The translations under genes were made by a program, and so were the position numbers. From positions 184,552-248,551 of the forward strand of contig NZ_FYEE01000003.1 in NCBI RefSeq assembly GCF_900187645.1: a DNA stretch of 64,000 nucleotides. Direction: 5' to 3'. Origin of the DNA: Pseudomonas sp. Irchel 3E20 (lineage in GTDB: Bacteria; Pseudomonadota; Gammaproteobacteria; Pseudomonadales; Pseudomonadaceae). Below are positions 10,006-19,877 of this stretch, piece by piece. The notes beneath the pieces were generated by a model, which saw only the letters and a program-made list of their open reading frames with translations, ran no database searches and had not been told where the DNA came from. Numbering within the stretch: position 1 is the first letter of the stretch; each line of letters starts with the position of its first letter.

Positions 10006-10569
10006 ATGTATCTCTCGCAAGAAGCCCGTGTATCTGTCACCAAAACCCTTTGGGAAGAAAAAGCCTTTAGCTATTTGATGGTTCTTTATCGTGCAGGCTC
10101 GGGGGAAATTACCCAGGCCCCTATTACCTTGGAGAACGGCGGCTTCAGGGTAAGCATCGATGAGTACCCAGATATTAACACCTGTTTGTTTAGCCACCTT
10201 GAAGATCTACTCCAAGTACTGGACGAATATGGCTTTATTCAGGTGCCCGGTGCTCTGGATCACATTCAGTACACCGGGCAAAAGTTACCCTCGACCCTGG
10301 ATGAGCAATTGAGTGAACCGCATATGTTCTTACTGTGTCGGCGCTATGCGTTTCAACTTCAATATGAGTCGGACAGTTATGGCTATCACTCGGCACCTGT
10401 GTACTTCGATGGTCACAGTGTTTACGTCGAGCACATCCCCCAGCCTGAAATCTATCAAGTGCGCTTCAAGACGCTGGATGCGCTGCTGACAGCAATGAAC
10501 CGTTATGGCGAAGCCAGCATCCTGGATTGGAGCTACAAGGTCGGTGTACGCCAGCCTGCCTTCGAGTAA
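10006..10569 (+). CDS. Hypothetical protein, 187 residues
   Basis: Not recognised. It encodes a soluble protein of 187 residues rich in Tyr, Leu and acidic residues, with no signal peptide or membrane segment. Its base composition is visibly less GC-rich than that of its neighbours, which suggests recent acquisition or relaxed selection. The ATG at 10006 follows AAGGAA; the ribosome site lies in the loop of a small inverted repeat (TGCAAT 9986-9991, ATTGCA 9998-10003). It is a lone gene between dsbB and a long non-coding stretch before cyoA. The size and acidic character would suit a small immunity-type protein, but nothing proves this. Confidence 0.6.
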   Translation: MYLSQEARVSVTKTLWEEKAFSYLMVLYRAGSGEITQAPITLENGGFRVSIDEYPDINTCLFSHLEDLLQVLDEYGFIQVPGALDHIQYTGQKLPSTLDEQLSEPHMFLLCRRYAFQLQYESDSYGYHSAPVYFDGHSVYVEHIPQPEIYQVRFKTLDALLTAMNRYGEASILDWSYKVGVRQPAFE

Positions 10570-11379
10570 CCCCATCGGCGTTGTACGCAAAAGTACGTAT
10601 CAGGGCGACGGTGGCACGCCGACGCCCTGGTATTTTTTCGTCTTGGTGAAAATTGCCATGACAACGCTCAAGAATCGTTGCTGCATACCTGCGACACGTT
10701 GTCACACTCGTTATGTGACAAATCATTTCAAAGTGTAGGGCTATTGCAACAATGCGCGGGCAGCCCGCACAGGTGTGGCCGGTTTTTTTTCGCCTTGCGC
10801 CGCTCGGGCACCAGGCAGTTCTAACAGGTTTTGCCGTGGCGCTATAGCCCTTTAAAAAAGGGGCATGGCGCGATCTGGTAGGCGATTTTGCGCACAGTGT
10901 AACTGTCTGAATCGGGCCCATTAAGCCTACATTTTTCGGGGTTTTTGTTGAGAATGAAATTCGATACGATTATGCGTCGGCGCAATAATCGTTAGAGATT
11001 GTTGCTGAATGCGATAAAAATTATTTCTAGATGAGACATGGTTTATAAAACCCGACGTATCTACAATCGCCCGCACTGAATTTGCGGCACTGCTCATCCC
11101 TGAGCACACGCATGCGGCCCAGGGGCATTTTTAGGCTTCATAGGGTTTGCAGGTGCCGGCGCCTTCCACATTTCCGCACCAAATGGAATTGGTCTTTAAC
11201 CAGGCCTTTGACCACGAATTCGAATAAGAACACACCGCTAGCCCAGGATTTGTCGATCAGCGCGTAGCGCGCCGGGCAGGCCCTTATTCAACCGATGAAA
11301 AAATGCCAACCCTTGGCAGGGTGAAGTGTTGGCGATCAAAACCCAACTGCATTGCGCAAGCTGCTTTAGAGGTCGTGAG
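10570..11379. other. 810-base non-coding stretch upstream of cyoA
   Basis: No convincing gene was seen on either strand. It holds a perfect inverted repeat at 10699-10721, an imperfect one around 10846-10865 (AGCCCTTT / AAAGGGGC type), a GC-rich dyad near 10756-10768 followed by a T run at 10784-10791, and an AT-rich part at 10930-11070. The cyo promoter should lie in the right half; no clear Anr box could be found there. Confidence 0.55.
10699..10721. promoter_or_regulatory. Perfect inverted repeat, operator candidate
   Basis: TTGTCACA (10699-10706) and TGTGACAA (10714-10721) are exact reverse complements separated by seven bases. The shape is typical of a binding site for a dimeric regulator. 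It lies 130 bases after the orphan gene and about 660 bases before cyoA, so its target gene is not obvious. Confidence 0.45.
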
Positions 11380-12333
11380 ATGAGTAAAACCAGGTACCCC
11401 CGATTGTTAGGCTTTTTGCCTCTGCTGGGCATGTTATTGCTCAGCGGTTGCAACATGACCTTGCTCGACCCCAAGGGCCAGGTGGGCCTGGACGAGCGAA
11501 ACCTGATTATCACCGCGACCCTGCTGATGCTGTTGGTGGTCGTGCCGGTGATCCTGATGACGTTCATCTTCGCCTGGAAATACCGTGCCTCGAACACCCA
11601 GGCCACCTACACGCCGAAGTGGAACCACTCCACCAAGATCGAGATCGCGGTCTGGACCGTGCCGATCCTGATTATCGTCGCCCTGGGTTACGTCACTTAT
11701 AAGTCGACCCACGCCCTGGACCCGTACCGTCCGCTGGAATCGGACGTCAAGCCGATCACCATCGAAGTGGTCGCCATGGACTGGAAGTGGCTGTTCATCT
11801 ACCCGGAACAAGGCATCGCCACGGTCAACAAGATCGTATTCCCGGCCCACACCCCGATCAATTTCCGGGTGACGTCCGACACCGTGATGAACTCGTTTTT
11901 CATCCCCGGGTTGGGCGGCCAGATCTACGCCATGGCGGGTATGCAGACCAAGCTGCACCTGATGGCCAACCAGAACGCCGAGCTGGACGGGATCTCCGCC
12001 AACTACAGCGGTGCGGGTTTCACCGGCATGAAGTTCAAAGCCATCGCCACCACCCAGGAAGAGTTCGACACCTGGGTCAGTGATGTCAAAAAGGCACCTA
12101 ACCAGCTTGACCAAGCTGAATACGAAGCCCTTTCCAAGCCGAGCCAGAACAACCCAGTCGCGCTCTACGCCTCGTTCAAGCCCAACCTGTTCCAGACCAT
12201 CATCGACAAGTATGAAGGCATGAAACCGGGCAAGCCGATGCACCACGACAAGCAAGACAAGCAAGACAAAGAAGTGGCCCACATGGAAGGGATGGACATG
12301 AGTTCGCATTCAGCTGCCGGGGCAGAGGAGTAA
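11380..12333 (+). CDS. cyoA: Cytochrome bo3 ubiquinol oxidase subunit II
   Basis: Membrane-anchored subunit of the proton-pumping quinol oxidase. It has a lipoprotein signal (MLLLSGC, lipid Cys at residue 24), two membrane helices (about 40-65 and 85-105), and a periplasmic cupredoxin-like domain without the CuA ligands, as expected for a quinol rather than a cytochrome c oxidase. It ends in a His/Met/Lys-rich tail. Length is 317 residues. The ATG at 11380 has AGAGG upstream; the open frame reaches 11326 but lacks a signal sequence there. First gene of cyoABCDE, three bases before cyoB. Confidence 0.95.
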   Translation: MSKTRYPRLLGFLPLLGMLLLSGCNMTLLDPKGQVGLDERNLIITATLLMLLVVVPVILMTFIFAWKYRASNTQATYTPKWNHSTKIEIAVWTVPILIIVALGYVTYKSTHALDPYRPLESDVKPITIEVVAMDWKWLFIYPEQGIATVNKIVFPAHTPINFRVTSDTVMNSFFIPGLGGQIYAMAGMQTKLHLMANQNAELDGISANYSGAGFTGMKFKAIATTQEEFDTWVSDVKKAPNQLDQAEYEALSKPSQNNPVALYASFKPNLFQTIIDKYEGMKPGKPMHHDKQDKQDKEVAHMEGMDMSSHSAAGAEE

Positions 12334-12336
12334 TCG

Positions 12337-14355
12337 ATGTTTGGTAAATTAAGTCTGGAAGCGATTCCGTTCCACGAGCCGATTGTCATGGTGACCATTG
12401 CCATGATCGCGCTCGGCGGTCTGGCGGTGTTCGCGGCAATCACCTACTTCAAGAAGTGGACCTACTTGTGGACCGAGTGGCTGACGTCCGTGGACCACAA
12501 GAAAATCGGCGTGATGTACATCATCGTCGCCATGATTATGCTGCTGCGCGGCTTTGCCGACGCCATCATGATGCGCACCCAGTTGGCCATGGCCACCGAG
12601 GGCTCGCCGGGCTACCTGCCGCCTGAGCACTACGACCAGATCTTCACCGCCCACGGCGTCATCATGATTATCTTCATGGCGATGCCGTTCTTCACCGGCC
12701 TGATGAACCTGGCAGTGCCGCTGCAGATTGGCGCCCGCGACGTGGCGTACCCGTTCCTCAACTCCCTGAGCTTCTGGCTGCTGGTCTCAGGCGTGGTGCT
12801 GGTGAACGTTTCCCTGGGTGTCGGCGAATTCGCCAAGACCGGTTGGGTTGCTTACCCGCCGCTGTCGGAAACCGGCTATAGCCCGGGCGTGGGTGTGGAC
12901 TACTACATCTGGGCCCTACAGCTATCGGGGCTAGGGACGACGCTAACGGGGGTCAACTTCCTGGCCACCGTGCTGAAAATGCGTACCCCCGGCATGAAGC
13001 TGATGGACATGCCGATCTTCACCTGGACCTGCACCTGGGCCAACGTCCTGATCGTGGCTTCGTTCCCGATCCTGACCGCTACCCTGGCACTGCTGACCCT
13101 TGACCGTTACATGGATTTCCACATTTTCACCAATGAACTGGGTGGAAATCCGATGATGTACGTCAACCTGTTTTGGGCCTGGGGCCACCCCGAGGTGTAC
13201 ATCCTGATCCTGCCGGCGTTCGGCATTTTCTCCGAAGTCATCTCTACCTTCTCCGGCAAGAAACTGTTCGGCCACCACTCGATGATCTACGCCAGCGGCG
13301 CGATCTCGATCCTGGGTTTCATGGTCTGGCTGCACCACTTCTTCACCATGGGTTCGGGGGCCAACGTCAACGCCTTCTTCGGCCTGGCGACCATGCTGAT
13401 TTCCATTCCCACGGGGGTGAAGCTGTTCAACTGGCTGTTCACCATTTACCAAGGCCGGCTGCGCTTCACCAGCCAGGTGCTGTGGACCCTGGGCTTCATG
13501 GTGACCTTCGCCATCGGCGGCATGACTGGCGTACTGCTGGCCATCCCCGGCGCGGACTTCGTACTGCACAACAGCCTGTTCGTGATCGCGCACTTCCATA
13601 ACGTGATTATCGGCGGCGCGGTATTCGGCTACATCGCAGGCTTTAGCTTCTACTTCCCCAAAGCGTTCGGCTTCAAGCTGCACGAAGGCTGGGGCAAGGC
13701 CGCGTTCTGGTTCTGGATCTCGGGCTTCTTCGTCGCGTTCATGCCGCTCTATGCGCTGGGCTTCATGGGCATGACCCGTCGCCTGAACGCCACCACCAAC
13801 CCGGAGTGGGTGCCGTACCTGTACGTGGCCATGTTCGGCGCCGTGATGATCGCCGTCGGCATCGCCTGCCAGTTGATCCAGCTCTACGTCAGCGTGCGTG
13901 ACCGCAAGCAGAACCTGTGCGAAGCGGGCGACCCGTGGAATGCCCATACCCTGGAATGGTCCACCTCCTCGCCACCGCCGTTCTACAACTTCGCCGTACT
14001 GCCCAAGGCTGATGGCGTCGATCCGTTTACCGAAGCCAAGGAAAACGGCACCGCTTACCAGGCCCCGGCCCGCTACGAGCCGATCCACATGCCGAGCAAC
14101 ACCGCCACGGGCGTGGTGATGGGCGGCCTGTTGACGGTGTTCGGTTTCGCCATGGTCTGGCACATCTGGTGGCTGGCCATCGTTGGCCTGGTCGGCACCG
14201 TGGTGTATTTCGCCATCCATGCCGCCCGCGACGACCAGGGCTACATGGTGCCGGTGGAAACGATCGAACGGATCGAAGCCGAGCAGCGCAAGCGTCTGGT
14301 AGCGGCCAAGGCCATCCCGGCTAGCCGTGTTGAAACCTCGTTGGAACAGGCTTAA
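12337..14355 (+). CDS. cyoB: Cytochrome bo3 ubiquinol oxidase subunit I
   Basis: Catalytic haem-copper subunit that reduces oxygen to water and pumps protons. It has 672 residues and about 15 membrane helices. The CuB ligand H284 with the cross-linked Y288 (GHPEVY) has the same numbering as in the E. coli enzyme. HHFFT supplies the other CuB histidines and HFHNV the ligands of the haem pair. TAHGVIM carries the low-spin haem histidine. It is tightly packed between cyoA and cyoC. Confidence 0.96.
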   Translation: MFGKLSLEAIPFHEPIVMVTIAMIALGGLAVFAAITYFKKWTYLWTEWLTSVDHKKIGVMYIIVAMIMLLRGFADAIMMRTQLAMATEGSPGYLPPEHYDQIFTAHGVIMIIFMAMPFFTGLMNLAVPLQIGARDVAYPFLNSLSFWLLVSGVVLVNVSLGVGEFAKTGWVAYPPLSETGYSPGVGVDYYIWALQLSGLGTTLTGVNFLATVLKMRTPGMKLMDMPIFTWTCTWANVLIVASFPILTATLALLTLDRYMDFHIFTNELGGNPMMYVNLFWAWGHPEVYILILPAFGIFSEVISTFSGKKLFGHHSMIYASGAISILGFMVWLHHFFTMGSGANVNAFFGLATMLISIPTGVKLFNWLFTIYQGRLRFTSQVLWTLGFMVTFAIGGMTGVLLAIPGADFVLHNSLFVIAHFHNVIIGGAVFGYIAGFSFYFPKAFGFKLHEGWGKAAFWFWISGFFVAFMPLYALGFMGMTRRLNATTNPEWVPYLYVAMFGAVMIAVGIACQLIQLYVSVRDRKQNLCEAGDPWNAHTLEWSTSSPPPFYNFAVLPKADGVDPFTEAKENGTAYQAPARYEPIHMPSNTATGVVMGGLLTVFGFAMVWHIWWLAIVGLVGTVVYFAIHAARDDQGYMVPVETIERIEAEQRKRLVAAKAIPASRVETSLEQA

Positions 14356-14358
14356 ACC

Positions 14359-14985
14359 ATGTCGAACTTAGTGACCAATGTTGGACACGCCCATGGCACG
14401 GACCATGGGCACGATGACCACCACCACGACTCGGGCGAGATGACCATTTTCGGTTTCTGGCTCTACCTGATGACCGACTGCATTCTGTTTGCGTCGATCT
14501 TCGCGGTGTACGCGGTGTTGGTGAACAACGTCGCCGGTGGCCCGTCGGGCCACGACATCTTCGAGCTGCCGTACGTGCTGGGTGAAACCGCGCTGCTGCT
14601 GTTCAGCTCGATCACCTACGGCTTCGCCATGCTGGCGCTGTTCAAGGGCAAGAAAACCCAGGTGTTGGGCTGGTTGGCCATGACCTTCCTCCTGGGCGCG
14701 GGCTTTATCGCCATGGAGATCAACGAATTCCACCTGCTGATCGCCGAAGGCTTCGGCCCTAGCCGTTCGGGCTTCCTGTCCGGGTTCTTCACCCTGGTCG
14801 GCACCCACGGCCTGCACGTGACCAGCGGCCTGATCTGGATGGCGATCATGATGTACCAGGTGCAGAAAAACGGCCTGACCGCGACCAACAAGACCCGCCT
14901 GAGCTGCCTGAGCCTGTTCTGGCACTTCCTGGACGTGGTGTGGATCTGCGTCTTCACCGTTGTTTACCTGATGGGGACTCTGTAA
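14359..14985 (+). CDS. cyoC: Cytochrome bo3 ubiquinol oxidase subunit III
   Basis: Five-helix membrane subunit of the oxidase, 208 residues, with a His-rich N-terminal tail ([10 protein letters not shown]) before the first helix. The family signature near the end ([19 protein letters not shown]) is clear. Its stop codon overlaps the cyoD start by one base (TAATG), so translation is probably coupled. Confidence 0.95.
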   Translation: MSNLVTNVGHAHGTDHGHDDHHHDSGEMTIFGFWLYLMTDCILFASIFAVYAVLVNNVAGGPSGHDIFELPYVLGETALLLFSSITYGFAMLALFKGKKTQVLGWLAMTFLLGAGFIAMEINEFHLLIAEGFGPSRSGFLSGFFTLVGTHGLHVTSGLIWMAIMMYQVQKNGLTATNKTRLSCLSLFWHFLDVVWICVFTVVYLMGTL

Positions 14986-15320
14986 TGGCTAATGCCCACT
15001 CCCACGACAGCCACGACGCCGGCCACGGCAGCGTCAAGTCCTACGCCATCGGCTTCATCCTGTCGGTGATCCTGACCGTCATTCCCTTTGGCCTGGTGAT
15101 GTACCCCTCGCTGCCCAAAGCCATGACCCTGTGGATCATCCTGGCGTTCGCGGTCATTCAAGTGCTGGTACACCTGGTGTACTTCCTGCACCTGGATCGC
15201 TCCCAGGCCCAGCGCAACAACGTGATTGCGTTTGTCTTCGCGGCGCTGGTGATCGTCCTGCTGGTTGGCCTCTCGTTGTGGATCATGTTCAGCATCCACA
15301 CCGTGATGATGGCGCACTGA
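14985..15320 (+). CDS. cyoD: Cytochrome bo3 ubiquinol oxidase subunit IV
   Basis: Small accessory subunit of 111 residues with three membrane helices, helping assembly of the CuB site. The N-terminal tail is His-rich ([15 protein letters not shown]). The ATG at 14985 overlaps the cyoC stop, which decides the start. Confidence 0.94.
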   Translation: MANAHSHDSHDAGHGSVKSYAIGFILSVILTVIPFGLVMYPSLPKAMTLWIILAFAVIQVLVHLVYFLHLDRSQAQRNNVIAFVFAALVIVLLVGLSLWIMFSIHTVMMAH

Positions 15321-15331
15321 GGAAAATCCGG

Positions 15332-16219
15332 ATGTCCTTAAAGCACTTTATCCAAATCACCAAGCCGGGGATCATTTTCGGTAACGTGCTTTCTGTGGCA
15401 GGCGGGTTCTTCCTGGCCTCCAAAGGGCATGTCGATCTGGCCATCTTCCTGGCCGCCATGATCGGCACTTCCCTGGTGGTTGCCTCCGGTTGCGTGTTCA
15501 ACAACTGCATCGACCGCGACATCGACCTGAAGATGGAGCGCACCAAGAACCGCGCGCTGGTCCAGGGCCTCATCTCCCTGAAACTGGCGCTGATCTACGC
15601 GACCGTCCTCGGCGTCGCCGGCGTGGCGCTGCTGTACTGGGTGGCCAATCCGTTGGCGGCGTTGTTCGCCGTTATCGGCTTTGTCATCTACGTCGGCTTC
15701 TACAGCCTGTACCTCAAGCGCAAGTCGGTGCACGGCACGCTGGTGGGCAGCCTGTCGGGGGCGATGCCGCCGGTGATCGGTTACGTCGCGGTCAGCAACA
15801 GCTTCGACATGGCGGCCCTGACCCTGCTGGTGATGTTCAGCCTGTGGCAGATGCCGCACTCGTACGCCATCGCGATCTTCCGCTTCAACGACTACCTGGC
15901 GGCATCCATCCCGGTGCTGCCGGTCAAGCGCGGCATACGCGTGGCCAAAAAACACATCCTGCTCTACATCCTGGCCTTCCTCGTGGCGACCTTGATGCTG
16001 ACCTTCAGTGGTTACGCGGGCATGAGTTACCTGGCCGTCGCGGCCGCCATGGGCATGTACTGGCTGTACATGGCCTGGAGCGGCTACAAAGCGGTGGACG
16101 ACAGCGTCTGGGCCCGCAAGCTGTTCGTGTTCTCCATCTTCACCATCACTGCCCTGAGCGTGATGATGTCCCTGGACTTCCAGGTGCCCCACGAGTTGCT
16201 GCTGACTTACGCACCTTGA
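15332..16219 (+). CDS. cyoE: Protohaem IX farnesyltransferase (haem O synthase)
   Basis: Membrane prenyltransferase of the UbiA superfamily that adds the farnesyl group to haem B, giving the haem O used by the bo3 oxidase. It has 295 residues and multiple helices. The prenyl-diphosphate motif [14 protein letters not shown] is present, as is the second Asp-containing loop after helix 6. The ATG at 15332 has GAGGAAAA just upstream; the frame is open further but upstream residues overlap cyoD. It is the last gene of the operon and is followed by a terminator. Confidence 0.94.
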   Translation: MSLKHFIQITKPGIIFGNVLSVAGGFFLASKGHVDLAIFLAAMIGTSLVVASGCVFNNCIDRDIDLKMERTKNRALVQGLISLKLALIYATVLGVAGVALLYWVANPLAALFAVIGFVIYVGFYSLYLKRKSVHGTLVGSLSGAMPPVIGYVAVSNSFDMAALTLLVMFSLWQMPHSYAIAIFRFNDYLAASIPVLPVKRGIRVAKKHILLYILAFLVATLMLTFSGYAGMSYLAVAAAMGMYWLYMAWSGYKAVDDSVWARKLFVFSIFTITALSVMMSLDFQVPHELLLTYAP

Positions 16220-16235
16220 ACTGACAGCGCTGTGT

Positions 16236-16275
16236 AAAAAGCCCCGCCTTCGAGAGAAGCGCGGGGTTTTTTTAT
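16236..16275 (+). terminator. Terminator of the cyo operon
   Basis: AAAAAGCCCCGC and GCGGGGTTTTTTT flank a short loop and end in a T run, 16 bases after the cyoE stop. Confidence 0.88.
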
Positions 16276-16394
16276 TGTTTTTTTCGCTGCGGTACATATC
16301 TACAGCATCCGCTTGGTTTGATCGGTCGATAGTCACCCCACGCCTCCACGGACGAGGCGCAGGAAGATTCATTCATTAATGCAAGGAAGCAATC

Positions 16395-16607
16395 ATGCAA
16401 GACCTGATGGAAACCGAAACCCTGCTGAACACCGTTATCGGCCAGCCTTACTCCGAACCCCTGCGCGCTCAACTCGAAGCGCGCACTGGCCGCCCGGTGC
16501 GGCCAGTGGGGGCGGGGTTCTATAACCCGCACGATCTGGGCCCGCACCGCATTCGTCTGAATTTGCGTGAAGACCGCATGATCGAGTCCTACAGCTTTGG
16601 GGAATAA
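16395..16607 (+). CDS. Small protein resembling I78-family peptidase inhibitors
   Basis: A 70-residue protein with the plan of the I78 (potato-inhibitor-like) family: a helix-like LLNTVIGQPYSEPLRAQL, then RPVRPVGAG and a closing strand HRIRLNLREDRMIESYSFG. Family members inhibit serine proteases, but most have a signal peptide and cysteines; this one has neither, so it may be cytoplasmic. The ATG at 16395 follows CAAGGAAG. Single-gene unit after the cyo terminator. Confidence 0.65.
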   Translation: MQDLMETETLLNTVIGQPYSEPLRAQLEARTGRPVRPVGAGFYNPHDLGPHRIRLNLREDRMIESYSFGE

Positions 16608-16641
16608 ATACAGCGCTATTTAGCGACTGCCCAAGGCTGTT

Positions 16642-16869
16642 ATGTGGGCCTTGTTCCTGAACCTGGCGTTTAAAGTAAACCGCCAGGTTCAGGCACAAAA
16701 AGGAGCACCAGCCATACAACAAAAAACCTCTATAACCCGCCCAGACATGTGGCGAGTGTCTTTGAAAGTTTTATTTTTATTGTTTGGAGCAGGTTTTACC
16801 CTCGCCAGGAAGTGGCAGTCTAAGCGCTATAAGAAAGATTACCGAGTACACCCTCGGCCAAGGAACTGA
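16642..16869 (+). CDS. Possible small membrane protein (doubtful)
   Basis: An open frame of up to 75 codons. Its core (SLKVLFLLFGAGFTLARKW) could be one membrane helix followed by a basic tail. The first third runs through a strong inverted repeat (16656-16693), so the upstream ATG is unlikely. The only good ribosome site, AAAAAGGAG at 16696-16704, is followed nine bases later by an in-frame ATA (16714); the next ATG is at 16747 without a ribosome site. A terminator follows at 16872. Real expression is uncertain. Confidence 0.28.
   Translation: MWALFLNLAFKVNRQVQAQKGAPAIQQKTSITRPDMWRVSLKVLFLLFGAGFTLARKWQSKRYKKDYRVHPRPRN
16656..16693. repeat. 13-bp perfect inverted repeat
   Basis: CCTGAACCTGGCG (16656-16668) and CGCCAGGTTCAGG (16681-16693) enclose a 12-base AT-rich loop. 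Neither strand has a T run next to it, so it is not a usual terminator. It may fold in a 5' leader, as AAGGAG follows at once. Confidence 0.6.
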
Positions 16870-16871
16870 CA

Positions 16872-16912
16872 GGGCCTTCAGCCACCCCACACCGCTGAAG
16901 GCCCTTTTTCTC
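16872..16912 (+). terminator. Rho-independent terminator
   Basis: AGGGCCTTCAG and CTGAAGGCCCT enclose a loop of about 12 bases and are followed by a T run at 16905-16910. It ends rightward transcription and lies just before the stop of the leftward gene at 16922. Confidence 0.8.
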
Positions 16913-16921
16913 GGGTGCGAA

Positions 16922-17626
16922 TCAGGCCTGGGCGATGCTGTAGCCGTCGAATGCGGTTTGCTGTTGCAGGGCGGTGATGATGCTTTTGCGGGTCAGGGGG
17001 TGTTCGGCGCCTGAGTTATCCACAAAGGTTTCGCTTTGCAGCTCTGCTTCGTCGCCTTCGCCGACGAAGGTGAAGCCGAGGAACTCCAGGGCTTGGCGGT
17101 CGAGGTTGAGTTTGGCGCGCGGGTTGCGCAGGGGCAGGGTGACGCTGATGCCGTCCTTGCTGATGCTGAACACTTCGGCTTCTTTCTTGGCGCGGGCGGT
17201 TTTGCTCTTGCCGGCGCTGGGGTTGCTGATGGCCTGGTGGGTTTGGTTCAGCACTTTGAGGGCCAGGCCGTAGACGATTTCCTGGAACGCCGGGTCGTCC
17301 TTGTAGGTGGACAGAATGCGGCTGATGGGGAATTGGCTGCTGAGGTTTTCCAGGGCGGCGATGTCGGCGGCTTCGGCGTCCTTGAGTTGTTTGAGTTCGC
17401 CCATCAGTTCGTAGGCCTTGTCGTCGTCGAAGCTATCGTGGGCCTGGCGGATGGCCGCGCGCAGTTGGCGGATCTGTTCGCTTTCCTTGGTGGACTGGAA
17501 GGCGTCGAGCACCATTTCGCTGATGTTTTTCGCCTGGGGCACGTGCTGCGAAAGGTGGATGGCATTTTCGTATTCCACCCGGGACGACGGGGTGGCTACG
17601 GCTTCGGCGGTACGGGTATCAGGCAT
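16922..17626 (-). CDS. Conserved-looking hypothetical protein, 234 residues
   Basis: Not recognised. With the ATG at 17626 (MPDTRTAEAV) the protein has 234 residues. The N-terminal two thirds look helical and charged, possibly coiled coil (residues about 45-110). A basic linker (AGKSKTARAKKEAEV) precedes a compact C-terminal part of about 80 residues with predicted strands (FSISKDGISVTLPL) and helices. There is no signal peptide or membrane segment. The same frame is open to 17701, but no ribosome site supports that start. It lies 71 bases downstream of the LysR gene on the same strand. Confidence 0.65.
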   Translation of the reverse strand: MPDTRTAEAVATPSSRVEYENAIHLSQHVPQAKNISEMVLDAFQSTKESEQIRQLRAAIRQAHDSFDDDKAYELMGELKQLKDAEAADIAALENLSSQFPISRILSTYKDDPAFQEIVYGLALKVLNQTHQAISNPSAGKSKTARAKKEAEVFSISKDGISVTLPLRNPRAKLNLDRQALEFLGFTFVGEGDEAELQSETFVDNSGAEHPLTRKSIITALQQQTAFDGYSIAQA

Positions 17627-17697
17627 TGAAAAATTCACTACTTCATTAAACAAGGGGATGAGGCGGCGGGCATTCTCATGGTGCCCAGGCGATGGCG

Positions 17698-18600
17698 TCA
17701 AGGCGGGCTGCCCACCAACTCCCTGACGATAGCGATAAACCCATCTACCACTTTGCTGCGCCCCTGTCGGCGGGTGTGCAGCAGCAGGCTGGCGCGGGCC
17801 TGGCGGTTTTCGACGGGGCGGTAGGTGACGCCGGCCAGGGCCAGGGCGGCGGTGCAGCGCGGCACCAGGGCCACGCCTTGGCCGGCGGCGACGAGGGCGA
17901 TGATCGAGGTGATCTGGCGCCCCGATGCGCCGGGCACCAGGCGCACCCCGGCGTCGTGGTAGAGGCGGTCCTGGATCTGGTTGAGGCCCGAGCCGTAGTC
18001 ATCCGGGAAGCGGATCAACGGCCGCTCGCTCAACTGCGCCAGGCTCACTTCGGCCAGGGCCGCCAACGGGTCGGCGCTGGGGATTGCGGCAATCAGCTCT
18101 TCGTCGGCCAAGGCCAGGGTGTCGAGCCCGTCGTGCCCGCTGCCGGGGTGCAAACGGCTGAAACCGATGTCGATGCGGCCGTCGATAATCTGCGGCCATT
18201 GGCTGGCCGAAGCGCCTTCGATCAGGCTCAACTCGACCTCAGGGAAGCGCTGTCCAAACACCCGGATCGCCTCGCTGAACAGGCTCGACAAGGCAATCGA
18301 ACTGGCAAAACCCAGGGTCAGTTGCCCGGCGCAACCGCTGGCCAGTTTGCCGGCGATGGCCTGGGCCAACTCCATTTGCTCCAGCACGGCGCGGGCGTAG
18401 GGCAAAAAGGCCTGGCCTTCGCTGGTCAGGCTCACCGCGCGGCTGCTGCGTTGGAACAGGCGAAACCCCAGCTCGGCCTCCAGGGCGGAAATCTGCCGGG
18501 TCAGCGGCGGCTGGGCCAGGTGCAGGCGCAGGGCGGCGCGGCCGAAATGCAGCTCTTGGGCAACCATCAAAAAGTAACGCAGGCGACGTAGATCGAGCAT
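17698..18600 (-). CDS. LysR-family transcriptional regulator
   Basis: A 300-residue LTTR. The winged HTH spans residues 1-60 (LRYFLMVAQELHFGRAALRLHLAQPPLTRQISALE), followed by a linker helix and the two-lobed effector domain from about 90 to 295. It is divergent from the MFS exporter gene at 18693 with 92 bases between the starts, the standard layout for a LysR protein controlling its neighbour. Effector unknown. Confidence 0.9.
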   Translation of the reverse strand: MLDLRRLRYFLMVAQELHFGRAALRLHLAQPPLTRQISALEAELGFRLFQRSSRAVSLTSEGQAFLPYARAVLEQMELAQAIAGKLASGCAGQLTLGFASSIALSSLFSEAIRVFGQRFPEVELSLIEGASASQWPQIIDGRIDIGFSRLHPGSGHDGLDTLALADEELIAAIPSADPLAALAEVSLAQLSERPLIRFPDDYGSGLNQIQDRLYHDAGVRLVPGASGRQITSIIALVAAGQGVALVPRCTAALALAGVTYRPVENRQARASLLLHTRRQGRSKVVDGFIAIVRELVGSPP

Positions 18601-18692
18601 GTGCGGCCTTAGGTATCGATCGGTGGGAATTCGGTATTGGCCCGGCCAAGGCCCGGCACTCTATAACGGATGCCTGTGGTCCGACGAGTGAG

Positions 18693-19877
18693 ATGATGAA
18701 CCGCTTTCTACCCGCGCCGCGCATCGCCCTGTTTCTGTGTGGCTGTGCGGCGTTTCTCAATTTGTACGCCACCCAGGGCATCCTCCCGGTGTTTGCCGCG
18801 CAGTTCGCGCTGAGCCCCCGCGAGGCCAGTTGGAGCATCGGCGTGACCACCCTGGCGGTGGCGTTGATGGCGCCTTTTGTCAGCCGCTTGACCGGGGTGT
18901 TCGAGCGGCGCCGGGTGATGGTGTTTTGCGCACTGCTGCTGGCCGAGCCGGCCTTGCTGATTGCTCAGGCCCAGGGCTTTGCCGAGTTGCTGTTGTGGCG
19001 TTTTGCCCAGGGCCTGCTGATTCCCGTGTTGTTTGCCACCAGCGTGGCCTACATCGGCGAGCGCTGGCGCGGTGCCACGGTGACTGAAGTCACCAGCCTG
19101 TACGTGGCTGGCACCGTGCTGGGCGGGTTCGGCGGGCGGTTCGTCACAGGGCTGGTGACCGAGTGGCTGGGCTGGCGCGAAGCCTTTGTGGTGCTGGCCG
19201 CGCTGACGCTGTTGATTGGCCTGGGCATTCACATGCTGCTACCGGCCGGCTCGCCCGGGGTGGCCGCCGCGGCCACGGGGCGTGGGCTGGCCGCACGGGA
19301 GCTGCGCAGCAGGCCGTTGTTGGCGGCTTATGGGGTGGGCTTTTGCGTGTTGTTTTCCCAGGTGGCGATGTTCACCTACGCCGGCTTGCATTTGGGGCAG
19401 GCGCCGTATTCCTTGGGGCCGGCGGCGCTGGGCACGATCTACCTGGTGTTTTTGCTGGCGCTGGTGGTAGTCCCGGTGGCGGGGCGCCTGGGCAAGTCCT
19501 GGCCTCAGGTGCGCTTGCTCGGCGTGGCGTGCGGGTTGGGGGTCGCCGGTTCCCTGCTGACCTTGCTGGCGCCGTTGCCCTTGATGGTGGCGGGGCTGGC
19601 GTTGAGTTCCACTGGGGTGTTCCTCGCCCAAGCGGCGGCGAACGCCTTCACCACCGCCACCGCCCGGCACAACAAGGCCGGTGCGGTGGGTTGGTATTTG
19701 AGTGCGTACTACCTGGGCGGCAGCCTGGGCGCGGTGTTGCCCGCGCTGCTGTGGCAGCGCTGGGGTTGGCCGGGGTGCGTGGCGCTGATAATGGCATTCC
19801 AGTTGGGCGCCTTGCTGCTGGCCCGTTGGGGCTGGCGGCCGGTCAACGGGGGCGGCGGACCTCCAGGATCTGGGTAA
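18693..19877 (+). CDS. MFS transporter (YnfM/arabinose-efflux type)
   Basis: Inner-membrane secondary transporter with 12 predicted helices, 394 residues. The opening helix (LYATQGILPVFAAQF) and the loop 2-3 motif region (RLTGVFERRRVM) fit the YnfM-like branch of drug-proton antiporters. Probably controlled by the divergent LysR regulator. Its last 35 bases overlap the end of the convergent gene at 19843. Confidence 0.85.
   Translation: MMNRFLPAPRIALFLCGCAAFLNLYATQGILPVFAAQFALSPREASWSIGVTTLAVALMAPFVSRLTGVFERRRVMVFCALLLAEPALLIAQAQGFAELLLWRFAQGLLIPVLFATSVAYIGERWRGATVTEVTSLYVAGTVLGGFGGRFVTGLVTEWLGWREAFVVLAALTLLIGLGIHMLLPAGSPGVAAAATGRGLAARELRSRPLLAAYGVGFCVLFSQVAMFTYAGLHLGQAPYSLGPAALGTIYLVFLLALVVVPVAGRLGKSWPQVRLLGVACGLGVAGSLLTLLAPLPLMVAGLALSSTGVFLAQAAANAFTTATARHNKAGAVGWYLSAYYLGGSLGAVLPALLWQRWGWPGCVALIMAFQLGALLLARWGWRPVNGGGGPPGSG

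Noticed and set aside
11240..11345. TTGTCGATCAG and TTGGCGATCAA as Anr boxes for the cyo promoter.
   Set aside because: The half-site spacing is too short for TTGAT-N4-ATCAA.
12943..14220. A 425-codon open frame antisense to cyoB.
   Set aside because: His/Asp/Gly-rich low-complexity translation typical of antisense frames; cyoB is certain.
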